A stretch of 64,000 bases of DNA from JAVBQJ01 sp031549115 (GTDB taxonomy: Bacteria > Verrucomicrobiota > Lentisphaeria > Victivallales > Victivallaceae), in the NCBI GenBank assembly GCA_031549115.1, contig JAVBQJ010000049.1:1-64000 (forward strand), in the 5' to 3' direction. A model generated the notes under the pieces. It was not told the DNA's origin. It ran no database searches and worked only from the letters and a program-made list of their open reading frames with translations. Below, in pieces: positions 22,660-30,306 of the stretch. Made by a program: the position numbers and the translations under genes. The first letter of the stretch is position 1. Each line of letters starts with the position of its first letter.

Positions 22660-23700
22660 GTGAAAGCCAAAGCCGCCACCTTGAAAGACGTCGCCCGCGA
22701 GGCCGGATTCAGCGTGATGACCGTTTCGCATGTGCTGAACGGGAATAAGCTGAATCACGCCAGCCCGGAAAACCGCGAACGGATCCGGGCGGCGGCCGAA
22801 CGCTTGCACTACCGTCCGAATCTGACCGCCCGGCGGCTGGTCACCCGGAAAAGTAACGTGATCGGCCTGCTCATCGACAGCGATTCCCCCCAGTTTTACC
22901 GGGAAGTGATGACCATCATCGAACATCTGGCGGCGGCGGAAGGCTTCCGGCTGCAAGTCGGCATGCTGCACAACAGCCTGGAATCGATCCGGCAGTATGC
23001 CGGCGACTTCGCCGGCTCCGGCGTCGACAGCGTGATCTGCATGGCACACAGCTACCCGGAATTCGGCAGCGAGGTGCCGGCGCTGTTCGAACTGTTCAAG
23101 CATGTGGTCTTTCTGGAGGAGCCGCTGACGCCGACGCGCTTTCCGGTCGTCGGCGCCGACCACTACGCCAATTATCTGGCGGCCGCGACCGGACTGTTGG
23201 AACGCGGGCGCCGCCGGATCTTCTGCATCCGCAGCGCCTACTGCGACCGGGCGTTTTATGCCGCCCGGAACGGCCTGCGGACGGCCTACGAGCAATTCGG
23301 AACACCGTTCGAAGAGCAGTTCTGGTGGCTGTGCGAAACCGAATGGTGGCGCTCTGCGGAGCAGACGGAAAAGATGCTGGTGCCGGTATTGGCGCAACGG
23401 CCCGACGCGCTCGTTGTCGGCAACGACGAATCGATGTTCTGGACGCTGCGCGTACTGCATTGGCACGGCATTCAGGTGCCGCGCGACATCGCGTTGTTCA
23501 GCGCCGAATTGGGTCCCCATGCCGCCGCCGCCATGCCGTCGTTTTCCGGTTTCGACTACGACGCCGAACACTTGGGACGGGAGATTTTCGCCCGGCTCCG
23601 GAGCCAATGGAGCCAGGAAGCACTGCCCGGATCGCCGCTCGGATTGTTCCCGGCTCATATCGTCTGGGGCGAGTCCAGCCAGGAGGGGAACGCCCGGTAG
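22660..23700 (+). CDS. LacI family transcriptional regulator
   Basis: A 346-residue LacI/GalR regulator. The N-terminal HTH (about 6-30) reads TLKDVAREAGFSVMTVSHVL, followed by the hinge helix region (RIRAAAERLHYRPNLTARRL). Residues from about 65 onward form the periplasmic-binding-protein-like ligand domain (VIGLLIDSDSPQFY...). GTG is the start codon; a weak AGCAG lies upstream. It probably represses itself and the beta-helix gene that follows, since both have the same operator. The sugar signal is unknown. Confidence 0.88.
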   Translation: MKAKAATLKDVAREAGFSVMTVSHVLNGNKLNHASPENRERIRAAAERLHYRPNLTARRLVTRKSNVIGLLIDSDSPQFYREVMTIIEHLAAAEGFRLQVGMLHNSLESIRQYAGDFAGSGVDSVICMAHSYPEFGSEVPALFELFKHVVFLEEPLTPTRFPVVGADHYANYLAAATGLLERGRRRIFCIRSAYCDRAFYAARNGLRTAYEQFGTPFEEQFWWLCETEWWRSAEQTEKMLVPVLAQRPDALVVGNDESMFWTLRVLHWHGIQVPRDIALFSAELGPHAAAAMPSFSGFDYDAEHLGREIFARLRSQWSQEALPGSPLGLFPAHIVWGESSQEGNAR

Positions 23701-23726
23701 AATCGATACTTTTTCGGATATGTTAT

Positions 23727-23744
23727 GCTTAACGATAAGCAATC
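23727..23744 (+). promoter_or_regulatory. LacI-type operator before the beta-helix gene
   Basis: GCTTAACGATAAGC (23727-23740) is an interrupted palindrome and continues AATC. It shares TTAACGNTAAGCAAT with the operator at 22628. A -10-like TATGTT (23719-23724) lies just upstream, so a bound repressor would block the promoter. Confidence 0.65.
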
Positions 23745-23768
23745 AAACCCAAACAGGAAGGAAGAAGC

Positions 23769-25571
23769 ATGAAGAACGTGTTCAAATGGATGACAATGTC
23801 GGTATTCGGCGGTGCGCTCGTCGCCAACGCGCTGCCGGTCACGCCGGACCAGACCGATTTTCCGGCGGGAACGTATGAGGTGACACAAAATATCACCTTT
23901 ACCGCTCCGGTCACTTTCGCAGAGGGAGCGATCCTGAATATCGCTTCCGGCGTCACCGCGACCTTCAGCGACGAAATCACCGCCGGAACCGGCCAGGTAT
24001 TCGCCGGTGACGGCAACGTGGCCGGGCTGCATAAACTGACCCCGGAGTGGTTCGGCGCCAAAGGCGACGGCAAAACCAACGACACCGCCGCGTTTCAGAA
24101 GGCGCTCGACAGCTTTTCGGACCCCGACATTCTGTTCGGCGTGGATTATGACACCAACCGGCTGCTGCTGCGCGGCGCCTACCGGGTCGACATGCTGGAA
24201 GCCCACACGCTGAACTTGAACATCCACTCGGAAAACGCCTGGTTGATCGGCGCCCCGGAGGGCAATTATCCGTATTTGCTCCACTTCACCAAAAATCATT
24301 GTTCCATGACCGGCTATCTGACCGTCGAGGGCAACTACAACCTCGGATACGACAGTATCATCAACGTCAACGCCCGCTACTTCCGCTGCGACAACGTCGT
24401 CATCTGGCGCGCCAAGCTGGCGTGGCGTTTCGGCAATCCGATATGGGCGGAGCAGCCCTCCCCGCTGCAGGTCGAACTTGGCGACAGCGAAAACACGCTG
24501 AGCGGCTGCTCCACCAGCTGGTGTATCCGCGGCGTCGAATTGATCGGCTCCGAAACCATCGTGGTATTCAACAACTCGCTGATTTACTCCTACCCGTGGA
24601 CGCTGCCCGAGGGCGATCCGCGCAAAGCGGCATGGGAAGCCGAAGACGCCACGTTGGTGCGCTGCATCGGCGCGATGGTTTACTTCACCGGCAGCAAGCT
24701 GTGCAACTTCACCACCTCGTACCCCGTGATCGAAGTACAACCGCTGAAAAACACCAACCGGCAGTATTACAGCAAATACGGCGCCGCGTTCCTGTTCAAC
24801 ACCCACATCGAAGGCGGCAACTTCTTCAAGGCGGTCAATCCGAAGCAAATCCCGACCCAGGGCTGGAAGGGCGTTCCGGTGGAGCATCAGTCGATCTGTC
24901 TGAGCCTGATCTCCTGCGGCGGCTACGTCTCCGGCGCCGTGGTGCCGATCAACACGGACCCGTTGTTCACCGGTACGATCGTGGTGCAGAACTGCAACTT
25001 TTACACCGACATTCTCGGCGGCGCCGACTACGAATCCACAGTCATCGCCAACATCGGCAACCCGGCGGCGCCGGTCAAGATCGACAACCTCAGTTTGCGC
25101 AACAACTACATCAACGGGCTCGGCGCGATTGTCGGCGGCATGCCGCTGTTTGAGGACCGGATGATCTTCGACGGACATCAATCCGCCCAGAAGGTCACCG
25201 TGGCCGGGACACGTCTGGTATTCACCGCGCCGACCGTCACCGCCGACACGCCGCACTTCGCGGCCTGCTACAATCCGGCGACCGGCGAGTTCACCGCTCC
25301 GGTGGGCGGACTCGACAACGTCCGGATCGCCATCGGCATCCAATACGCCGGCGACGCGTGGGACGAACAAAGCCAGGTGACGCTCCTGAAAAACGGCAAG
25401 CCGGTCTACCGCGGCACCGTGGCCGGACCGGCCGGTTCGGTCAATGCGACGCTGGCGCGGCTGGAAGCCGGCGATGTGATCGCGGTCCAGGCGCGCACCC
25501 GCAATGCGGAACGGCTCCTCGACGGCGACAATGAGATGAATTTTTTCCAGATCACCGCCAGCAAATATTGA
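23769..25571 (+). CDS. Secreted right-handed beta-helix protein (pectate-lyase-like)
   Basis: A 600-residue protein with a signal peptide (MKNVFKWMTMSVFGGALVANA). After a short beta region comes the pectate-lyase-superfamily start motif EWFGAKGDGKTNDTAAFQKA (about 93-113), then a long parallel beta-helix rich in Asn ladders (FFNTHIEGGNFF-like turns, INTDPLFTGTIVVQNCNFY). The last 120 residues form a separate beta-rich domain. This fold is used by polysaccharide lyases, GH28 enzymes and phage tailspikes; the exact activity cannot be told. AGGAAGGAAGAAGC precedes the ATG. It is probably controlled by the adjacent LacI protein through the operator at 23727. Confidence 0.7.
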   Translation: MKNVFKWMTMSVFGGALVANALPVTPDQTDFPAGTYEVTQNITFTAPVTFAEGAILNIASGVTATFSDEITAGTGQVFAGDGNVAGLHKLTPEWFGAKGDGKTNDTAAFQKALDSFSDPDILFGVDYDTNRLLLRGAYRVDMLEAHTLNLNIHSENAWLIGAPEGNYPYLLHFTKNHCSMTGYLTVEGNYNLGYDSIINVNARYFRCDNVVIWRAKLAWRFGNPIWAEQPSPLQVELGDSENTLSGCSTSWCIRGVELIGSETIVVFNNSLIYSYPWTLPEGDPRKAAWEAEDATLVRCIGAMVYFTGSKLCNFTTSYPVIEVQPLKNTNRQYYSKYGAAFLFNTHIEGGNFFKAVNPKQIPTQGWKGVPVEHQSICLSLISCGGYVSGAVVPINTDPLFTGTIVVQNCNFYTDILGGADYESTVIANIGNPAAPVKIDNLSLRNNYINGLGAIVGGMPLFEDRMIFDGHQSAQKVTVAGTRLVFTAPTVTADTPHFAACYNPATGEFTAPVGGLDNVRIAIGIQYAGDAWDEQSQVTLLKNGKPVYRGTVAGPAGSVNATLARLEAGDVIAVQARTRNAERLLDGDNEMNFFQITASKY

Positions 25572-25579
25572 TTCAACCT

Positions 25580-25615
25580 CAAAAAAACACCGGCCCGGAT
25601 TTTCATCCGGGCCGG
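25580..25615 (-). terminator. Intrinsic terminator of the AraC gene at 25794-26678
   Basis: A perfect 10-bp stem, CCGGCCCGGA/TCCGGGCCGG (25590-25615), has loop TTTTCA. On the minus strand it is followed by a run of T (A-run 25581-25587 on the plus strand), so it terminates the leftward rhamnoside operon. In the other direction it may also end the beta-helix gene, but without a T-tract. Bases 25616-25793 are AT-rich and hold no gene. Confidence 0.7.
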
Positions 25616-25793
25616 CTCAGAGGGGGAGAGACAACACCGGAGAACTCTCCAGTGTATCGCTATATACATTATAGCACGAAAAAAATACGAAACAACCCTG
25701 CGAACCCGCATCTGCCCAAACGAGCAGATTTTCCCCTCAAAAAAAATTAAAAATAATAATAATTTTATCAAAAATTCGCTTGACGCACTGCGT

Positions 25794-26678
25794 TCAGGAA
25801 TGATGAAAGTCGTGCCGGAAACGCAACGGCGTGGTCAGACAGCGGGTCCGGAACTGGCGGGAAAAGTAATTGCCGTCGTTGAAACCGCAGCGCAGCGCCA
25901 CTTCGGAAACCGCCAGATCGGTATGAATCAACAGCTCCTTGGCGTGACGCAGCCGGATGTCGAGCAGGTGCTCGATCGGCGTATTTTTCAGGTAAAGCCG
26001 GAATTGGCGGAACAGATTCGAGCGCGACATATTGGTCCGGCGGCACATCGTTTCCACCGTCAGCATCTCCGCATAATGCTCCTCCATGAATCCGGCCAGC
26101 GCTCCGAGCCGGTGCGGCACGCTCTGCAAATGCCTCGCATTGCAGTTGTCCGAATAGGCCTCCACCAGAAATCCGAGCAGCTCCTGAAACGCGTTGACCG
26201 CATAAAAACGATAGCCGGGTTCGCCGCCGCCAAGCCTCCGGTTCAGCTCCTCGGCCAGCTCCTTCGCCCGGCACAACTGCCGGTAATCGAGCCGGAAGCG
26301 GTTGTCGAAGCGGTCGTCCATCGTCGACTTCGGGTCGATCGTGAACAGTACCTGATACCCCGGACAGCTGCTCAAATCGTAAAACGGCAGCTGCAATTTG
26401 CCGCCGTCGAAGAGAACATTGTAAAGCACCAGATTGTCGACATGGCAATACGCGTGTTCGCGTTCGCCGAGGATCATGAACACATCGCCGGGGCCGATCG
26501 GATACTTCATATTGCCGACCACATGCAGCGCATGCCCCCCGGTCACGATCACCAGCTCGCCGTAATCCTCGTGGCGGTGAAAGTCGTATTCGCCCTGGTC
26601 GTCGATGATCTTCACCCCCAGCGGCAGTTCCCGCTGGGGAAAGACATAGGAGCGCGACATCACATTGTGCGGCCGCAT
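25794..26678 (-). CDS. AraC family regulator, RhaS/RhaR-like arrangement
   Basis: A 294-residue AraC regulator with an N-terminal cupin domain (about 20-110; FHRHEDYGELVIVTGGHALH is a classic cupin strand set) and C-terminal HTH pair (about 190-290; SRSNLFRQFRLYLKNTPIEH, VALRCGFNDGNYFSRQFR). Layout is like RhaS/RhaR, and the operon contains an alpha-L-rhamnosidase, so rhamnose sensing is a fair guess. It starts one base after the RmlD-like gene, behind GGAGGGGGTGAC. It is the last gene of the 34268-25794 leftward operon. Confidence 0.85.
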   Translation of the reverse strand: MRPHNVMSRSYVFPQRELPLGVKIIDDQGEYDFHRHEDYGELVIVTGGHALHVVGNMKYPIGPGDVFMILGEREHAYCHVDNLVLYNVLFDGGKLQLPFYDLSSCPGYQVLFTIDPKSTMDDRFDNRFRLDYRQLCRAKELAEELNRRLGGGEPGYRFYAVNAFQELLGFLVEAYSDNCNARHLQSVPHRLGALAGFMEEHYAEMLTVETMCRRTNMSRSNLFRQFRLYLKNTPIEHLLDIRLRHAKELLIHTDLAVSEVALRCGFNDGNYFSRQFRTRCLTTPLRFRHDFHHS

Positions 26679-26679
26679 G

Positions 26680-27525
26680 TCACCCCCTCCCCGGCGTGCT
26701 GTGCAAGTACTCCAGCAACGCCGGCTGCCAGGCCGGACGCTTGAAATCCAGTACCGCGTCGATCTTCCGGCATTGGAGCCAGCCCGGAAAAACCGGGTCC
26801 AGCTCCGGCGTCGTTTCCGACGCCTCCAGCACCGGCACCCGGGACTTCAATGCCGTCCCGACGCAAGCCGCCGCCTCCGCCCGGGTCGCGCAGCCGCGCG
26901 CCGCCAGATGAAAAATTCCCTCCGCCCGGCGCGCCAAAAGACAGCGCAGGCCCCGCAGCACCAGCGTCAGCGAAGTCGGCGTCCCGCTCATTCCCGGCTC
27001 CGCCACCATCGGACGGCCGGCCGACGCCGCCAGCCTCCAGCGCGCGATGAAATCGCCGTCGGGCAAACCGTACAGCCAGCCGAGCCGGAGAATCGCCCCC
27101 GGCGGCCGATGCAGCAGAAACGCCTTCTCGCCGTTGGAGCGGCTGCGTTCATAGCCGTCGATCGAATACGGCTCATCCTCCTCGGCGAAAGGGTGCGGCT
27201 GCGGCAACCCGCCGAAGACGGCGGATGTGCTGATATGAATCGCATAACGTCCGGCCTGCGCCGCCAGCTCGCCGAGGTGCCCCGGCAGCATGATATTGGC
27301 AGCGAAAGCCTGGCGCGGCGAATCGCTGCGCAAAAAACGGGCGGATATTTCCGCACAATTGATCCAGATGTCGGCGTCGCGGATCACCCGCTCCATGGCA
27401 ACAAAGTCCCCGCCGTCGAATTCCGGCAGGTCGTATTCGCGGACGGCATAATCCGCCGATCGCAAATCCGCCGTGACCGCCCGGCCCAACCGGCCCCGGC
27501 TTCCGATTATCCCCACCGTCGTCAT
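26680..27525 (-). CDS. RmlD-like NAD(P)-dependent sugar-nucleotide reductase, catalytic Lys replaced
   Basis: A 281-residue short-chain dehydrogenase of the dTDP-4-dehydrorhamnose reductase type. The N-terminal VGIIGSRGRLGRAVTADL is the cofactor loop; STSAVFGG and a following YERSRSNGEK correspond to the active-site strand and helix. In RmlD the latter is YxxxK; here the Lys position is Arg (Y-E-R-S-R). The gene lies between the rhamnosidase and the AraC regulator, 60 bases after the former. It may not be a dTDP-rhamnose biosynthesis enzyme, since the rest of that pathway is absent. Cytoplasmic. GGGGC precedes the ATG. Confidence 0.7.
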   Translation of the reverse strand: MTTVGIIGSRGRLGRAVTADLRSADYAVREYDLPEFDGGDFVAMERVIRDADIWINCAEISARFLRSDSPRQAFAANIMLPGHLGELAAQAGRYAIHISTSAVFGGLPQPHPFAEEDEPYSIDGYERSRSNGEKAFLLHRPPGAILRLGWLYGLPDGDFIARWRLAASAGRPMVAEPGMSGTPTSLTLVLRGLRCLLARRAEGIFHLAARGCATRAEAAACVGTALKSRVPVLEASETTPELDPVFPGWLQCRKIDAVLDFKRPAWQPALLEYLHSTPGRG

Positions 27526-27585
27526 TCGTGCCCCATTGTTTTCTCTGACAATATAGCCGCCGACGGCGAAGATTGCAATTCGGTA

Positions 27586-30306
27586 TCAGCAACTGCGCAA
27601 AAGATCTTCACGCAACGCGCTTTCGGGCCATTGAAACTCATAATGCCCCGCCTCCAGCTCCATGACGGCGCCGGTGACCGGGACGGAGCCGGAAACCGCC
27701 GCCGGCTCCGTCACCGGAAAGATGACCCGGGCGCTGCAATTCGCCGGAATCCGGCAACGCCACCGCACCAATCCGTCGCCGCGCTCCCACGCGCTTTCGA
27801 TCCGTCCGTACGAAGTCCGGTAATACCCTTTCGCCCAGCGCAGCCCGCCGCCCGGCAACGGCGCCAGTTCGAAGTGCTGGAATCCGCCGCCCGGCAGCGC
27901 CGCCGACTTCGGTCGCCGGATACCGGCGACGCCTTCGTACAGCCAGTCGACCACCACGCCGTAGGAATAGTGATTGAATGAATTCATCGTCTCGCTTGCG
28001 AAACCGCTTTCGCAAGTGTAGCTGTTCAGCCGTTCCCAGATGGTGGTCGCCCCCTGGGTGACCGGGTACAGCCACCCCGGATAGCCGGTCTGACGCAGCA
28101 GCCGGTACGCGACATCGGCGTAGCCGTTGGCCGCCAGCGCGTGGCACAGAAACGGCGTCCCGAGAAAGCCCGTGCTCAGATGGCCGTGCCGCAAAGTAAC
28201 GATATCCTCGACCAGCGTCCGGGCGATATCGGCGCGGTACTCCTCCGGCACCAGCTCCATTTCCAACAGCATCGCGCAGGCGCTCTGCGTCCGGAATATG
28301 AGATAACCGTAGGACACGAATTTCTCGTTGAACGCGCGCCGGATCCGCGCCGCCAGATCATCGAAATACCTTCGGTCCTCCTCATACCCCAGCACTTCGG
28401 CGATCCGCGCCACCAGCTGCGTTCCCCATGCGAAAAACGCGGTGGCGACAAACTCCGACGGCAGATCCGCATGCAGGTTCAACCAGTCGCCGTAGCGCAG
28501 CGAGTCCCGGATCAGATCCTTCGCGCTCAGCTTCTGGTACTCGATCCACTGCACCATCGCGGGATAGTGGCGTTCGAGGATGCGCTTGTCGCCGTAGTGC
28601 CGGTACAACTGCCACGGGCACACGATCCCGGCGTCCGCCCACCCCGGCGCGCCGATGATGGTATCCCATTCGACCTTTTCGGGATCCTTCGGCATATAAT
28701 ACGGCGCGTAATGCGGATAGGCGCCGCCGCGGTTGCGGCACAGCTTCAGATCCTCCAGCCACTTGGTGAAAAACGCCGCCGTATCCATGTTGTAGCTGGC
28801 GGCGTTGCAGAATACCTGCGCGTCGCCGGTCCAGCCGTAGCGTTCGTCGCGCTGCGGACAATCGGTCGGAATGTCGATGAAGTTGCTCTTCTGGCTCCAC
28901 CAGGTATTCGCGAACAGCCGGTTGACCAACGGGTCGGAGCATTCGAAATCGCCGCTCGGCTCGATGGCCGAATGCAGCACATAAACCTCCAGACCCGCCA
29001 ATTGCTCCCGGGACGCCAGGCCGGAGATTTCCAGGTAACGGAAGCCGTACCAGACGAATTCGGGCTCGAACTCCTCTTCGGCTTCGCCGGAGGCGATGTA
29101 CACTGTTTCGGCGCGCGCCGTCCGCAGGTTGCCGGTATAAAGAGCGCCGTCGCCGTACAGCATTTCGCCATGGCGCACCCGGATCGATTGTCCGCGCCGC
29201 AAGCCGTGAAAATACAGCCGTTCACGCCCGGCCAGATTCTGCCCCAGGTCGACGATCCAGGCGCCGTCCGGCGCCGCCGTGAAAAGCTCCGGGCGCAAAC
29301 ATGCCATCCGCCGCACCGGCATCCCCGCGCTCCAGGCGCAATGAATCTCCCGATGCGCCACCTCCAAAGGCAGCCAGCCGGAATCATCGAAGCCGGGCGC
29401 ATTCCAGCCGGGCATCTCCATGCGGGCGTCGTAGTCTTCGCCCATATAAATATCGCTCATCCGCAACGGCCCGGCGTCGCTGTAGCGCCAGGCGCCGTCC
29501 GCGGCCACCGCCTGCGAAGTGCCGTCGGCATAATCCAATTGCAGCCACGCGGTAAAGGAGGGGCGTTCCCCGTACGTCGGTTGCTCCTGCGAATAATGCC
29601 GGGCGATCCGTCCGGCATACCAGCCCTCGACCAACACCGTTCCCAGCACGTTTTCCCCCGGCCGCAGCAGCGCGGTGACGTCGAAGGTTCGGTACAATAC
29701 CCGGTGAAAGTAATCGCTCCAGCCGGGCAAAAGACAATCCGACGTCACCGCTTCTCCGTTCAAATACGGCATATACAGGCCGAACGCGGCCGTATGCAGC
29801 CGGGCGCGAACAACCGTCGTCGTCGCGCGGTCCATTTGGAATGCCCGGCGCAGATAACGCGCCGGCGCCATCGGCTCGGCGCCATGCGGCGGCGTCAGCC
29901 AGCACTTCGCCCAATCGCCGCGCATCCAGCCGGTTTCAAACCACTGCTCTTCGCTCCACGGCGCCCACAAACCGGCGCCGTCGGCGATCCGGACCCGCCA
30001 AAAATAGCGGGTATGCGGCCGTAAAGCGCTTCCGGCATACTCCAGCTGAACGGACGCATCCGAGCGCACCACACCGGAATCCCACACCGTTTCCGTTGCG
30101 TCGCGCACCTCCAACTGCCAGGCGCTCTGGCGGGCGCCGGAGCGGTCGTCCAGCATCCGCCACTGAAAGCGCGGCTTCGGTTCGTCCATGCCCAGCACTT
30201 CCGTGCGATACTCCAGAGCCAGATCCGTCACCCGGGCGGGGGACACGGCGGCCTTTGGAGCCTGCGGCGCCGCAGTGACCTCTGTCACCAAATTGACCAT
30301 AATCAT
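27586..30306 (-). CDS. Alpha-L-rhamnosidase, GH78
   Basis: A 906-residue GH78 enzyme. N-terminal beta-sandwich domains (about 25-330, including the RFQWRM opening and the carbohydrate-binding block around WSDYFHRVLYRTFDVT) lead into the (alpha/alpha)6 catalytic barrel (about 430-790). The hallmark TDCPQRDERYGWTGDAQVF near residue 485 carries the general acid Glu of RDER. A closing beta domain holds GSVPVTGAVMELEAGHYEF. It releases terminal L-rhamnose. There is no signal peptide, so it may act on imported oligosaccharides. The start overlaps the DUF4838 stop by four bases; an in-frame ATG two codons on is also possible. Confidence 0.93.
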   Translation of the reverse strand: MIMVNLVTEVTAAPQAPKAAVSPARVTDLALEYRTEVLGMDEPKPRFQWRMLDDRSGARQSAWQLEVRDATETVWDSGVVRSDASVQLEYAGSALRPHTRYFWRVRIADGAGLWAPWSEEQWFETGWMRGDWAKCWLTPPHGAEPMAPARYLRRAFQMDRATTTVVRARLHTAAFGLYMPYLNGEAVTSDCLLPGWSDYFHRVLYRTFDVTALLRPGENVLGTVLVEGWYAGRIARHYSQEQPTYGERPSFTAWLQLDYADGTSQAVAADGAWRYSDAGPLRMSDIYMGEDYDARMEMPGWNAPGFDDSGWLPLEVAHREIHCAWSAGMPVRRMACLRPELFTAAPDGAWIVDLGQNLAGRERLYFHGLRRGQSIRVRHGEMLYGDGALYTGNLRTARAETVYIASGEAEEEFEPEFVWYGFRYLEISGLASREQLAGLEVYVLHSAIEPSGDFECSDPLVNRLFANTWWSQKSNFIDIPTDCPQRDERYGWTGDAQVFCNAASYNMDTAAFFTKWLEDLKLCRNRGGAYPHYAPYYMPKDPEKVEWDTIIGAPGWADAGIVCPWQLYRHYGDKRILERHYPAMVQWIEYQKLSAKDLIRDSLRYGDWLNLHADLPSEFVATAFFAWGTQLVARIAEVLGYEEDRRYFDDLAARIRRAFNEKFVSYGYLIFRTQSACAMLLEMELVPEEYRADIARTLVEDIVTLRHGHLSTGFLGTPFLCHALAANGYADVAYRLLRQTGYPGWLYPVTQGATTIWERLNSYTCESGFASETMNSFNHYSYGVVVDWLYEGVAGIRRPKSAALPGGGFQHFELAPLPGGGLRWAKGYYRTSYGRIESAWERGDGLVRWRCRIPANCSARVIFPVTEPAAVSGSVPVTGAVMELEAGHYEFQWPESALREDLLRSC

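Noticed and set aside
25660..25680. Palindrome GCTATA-TACAT-TATAGC as an operator
   Set aside because: It lies downstream of both neighbouring genes, beyond the terminator region, with no gene to regulate.
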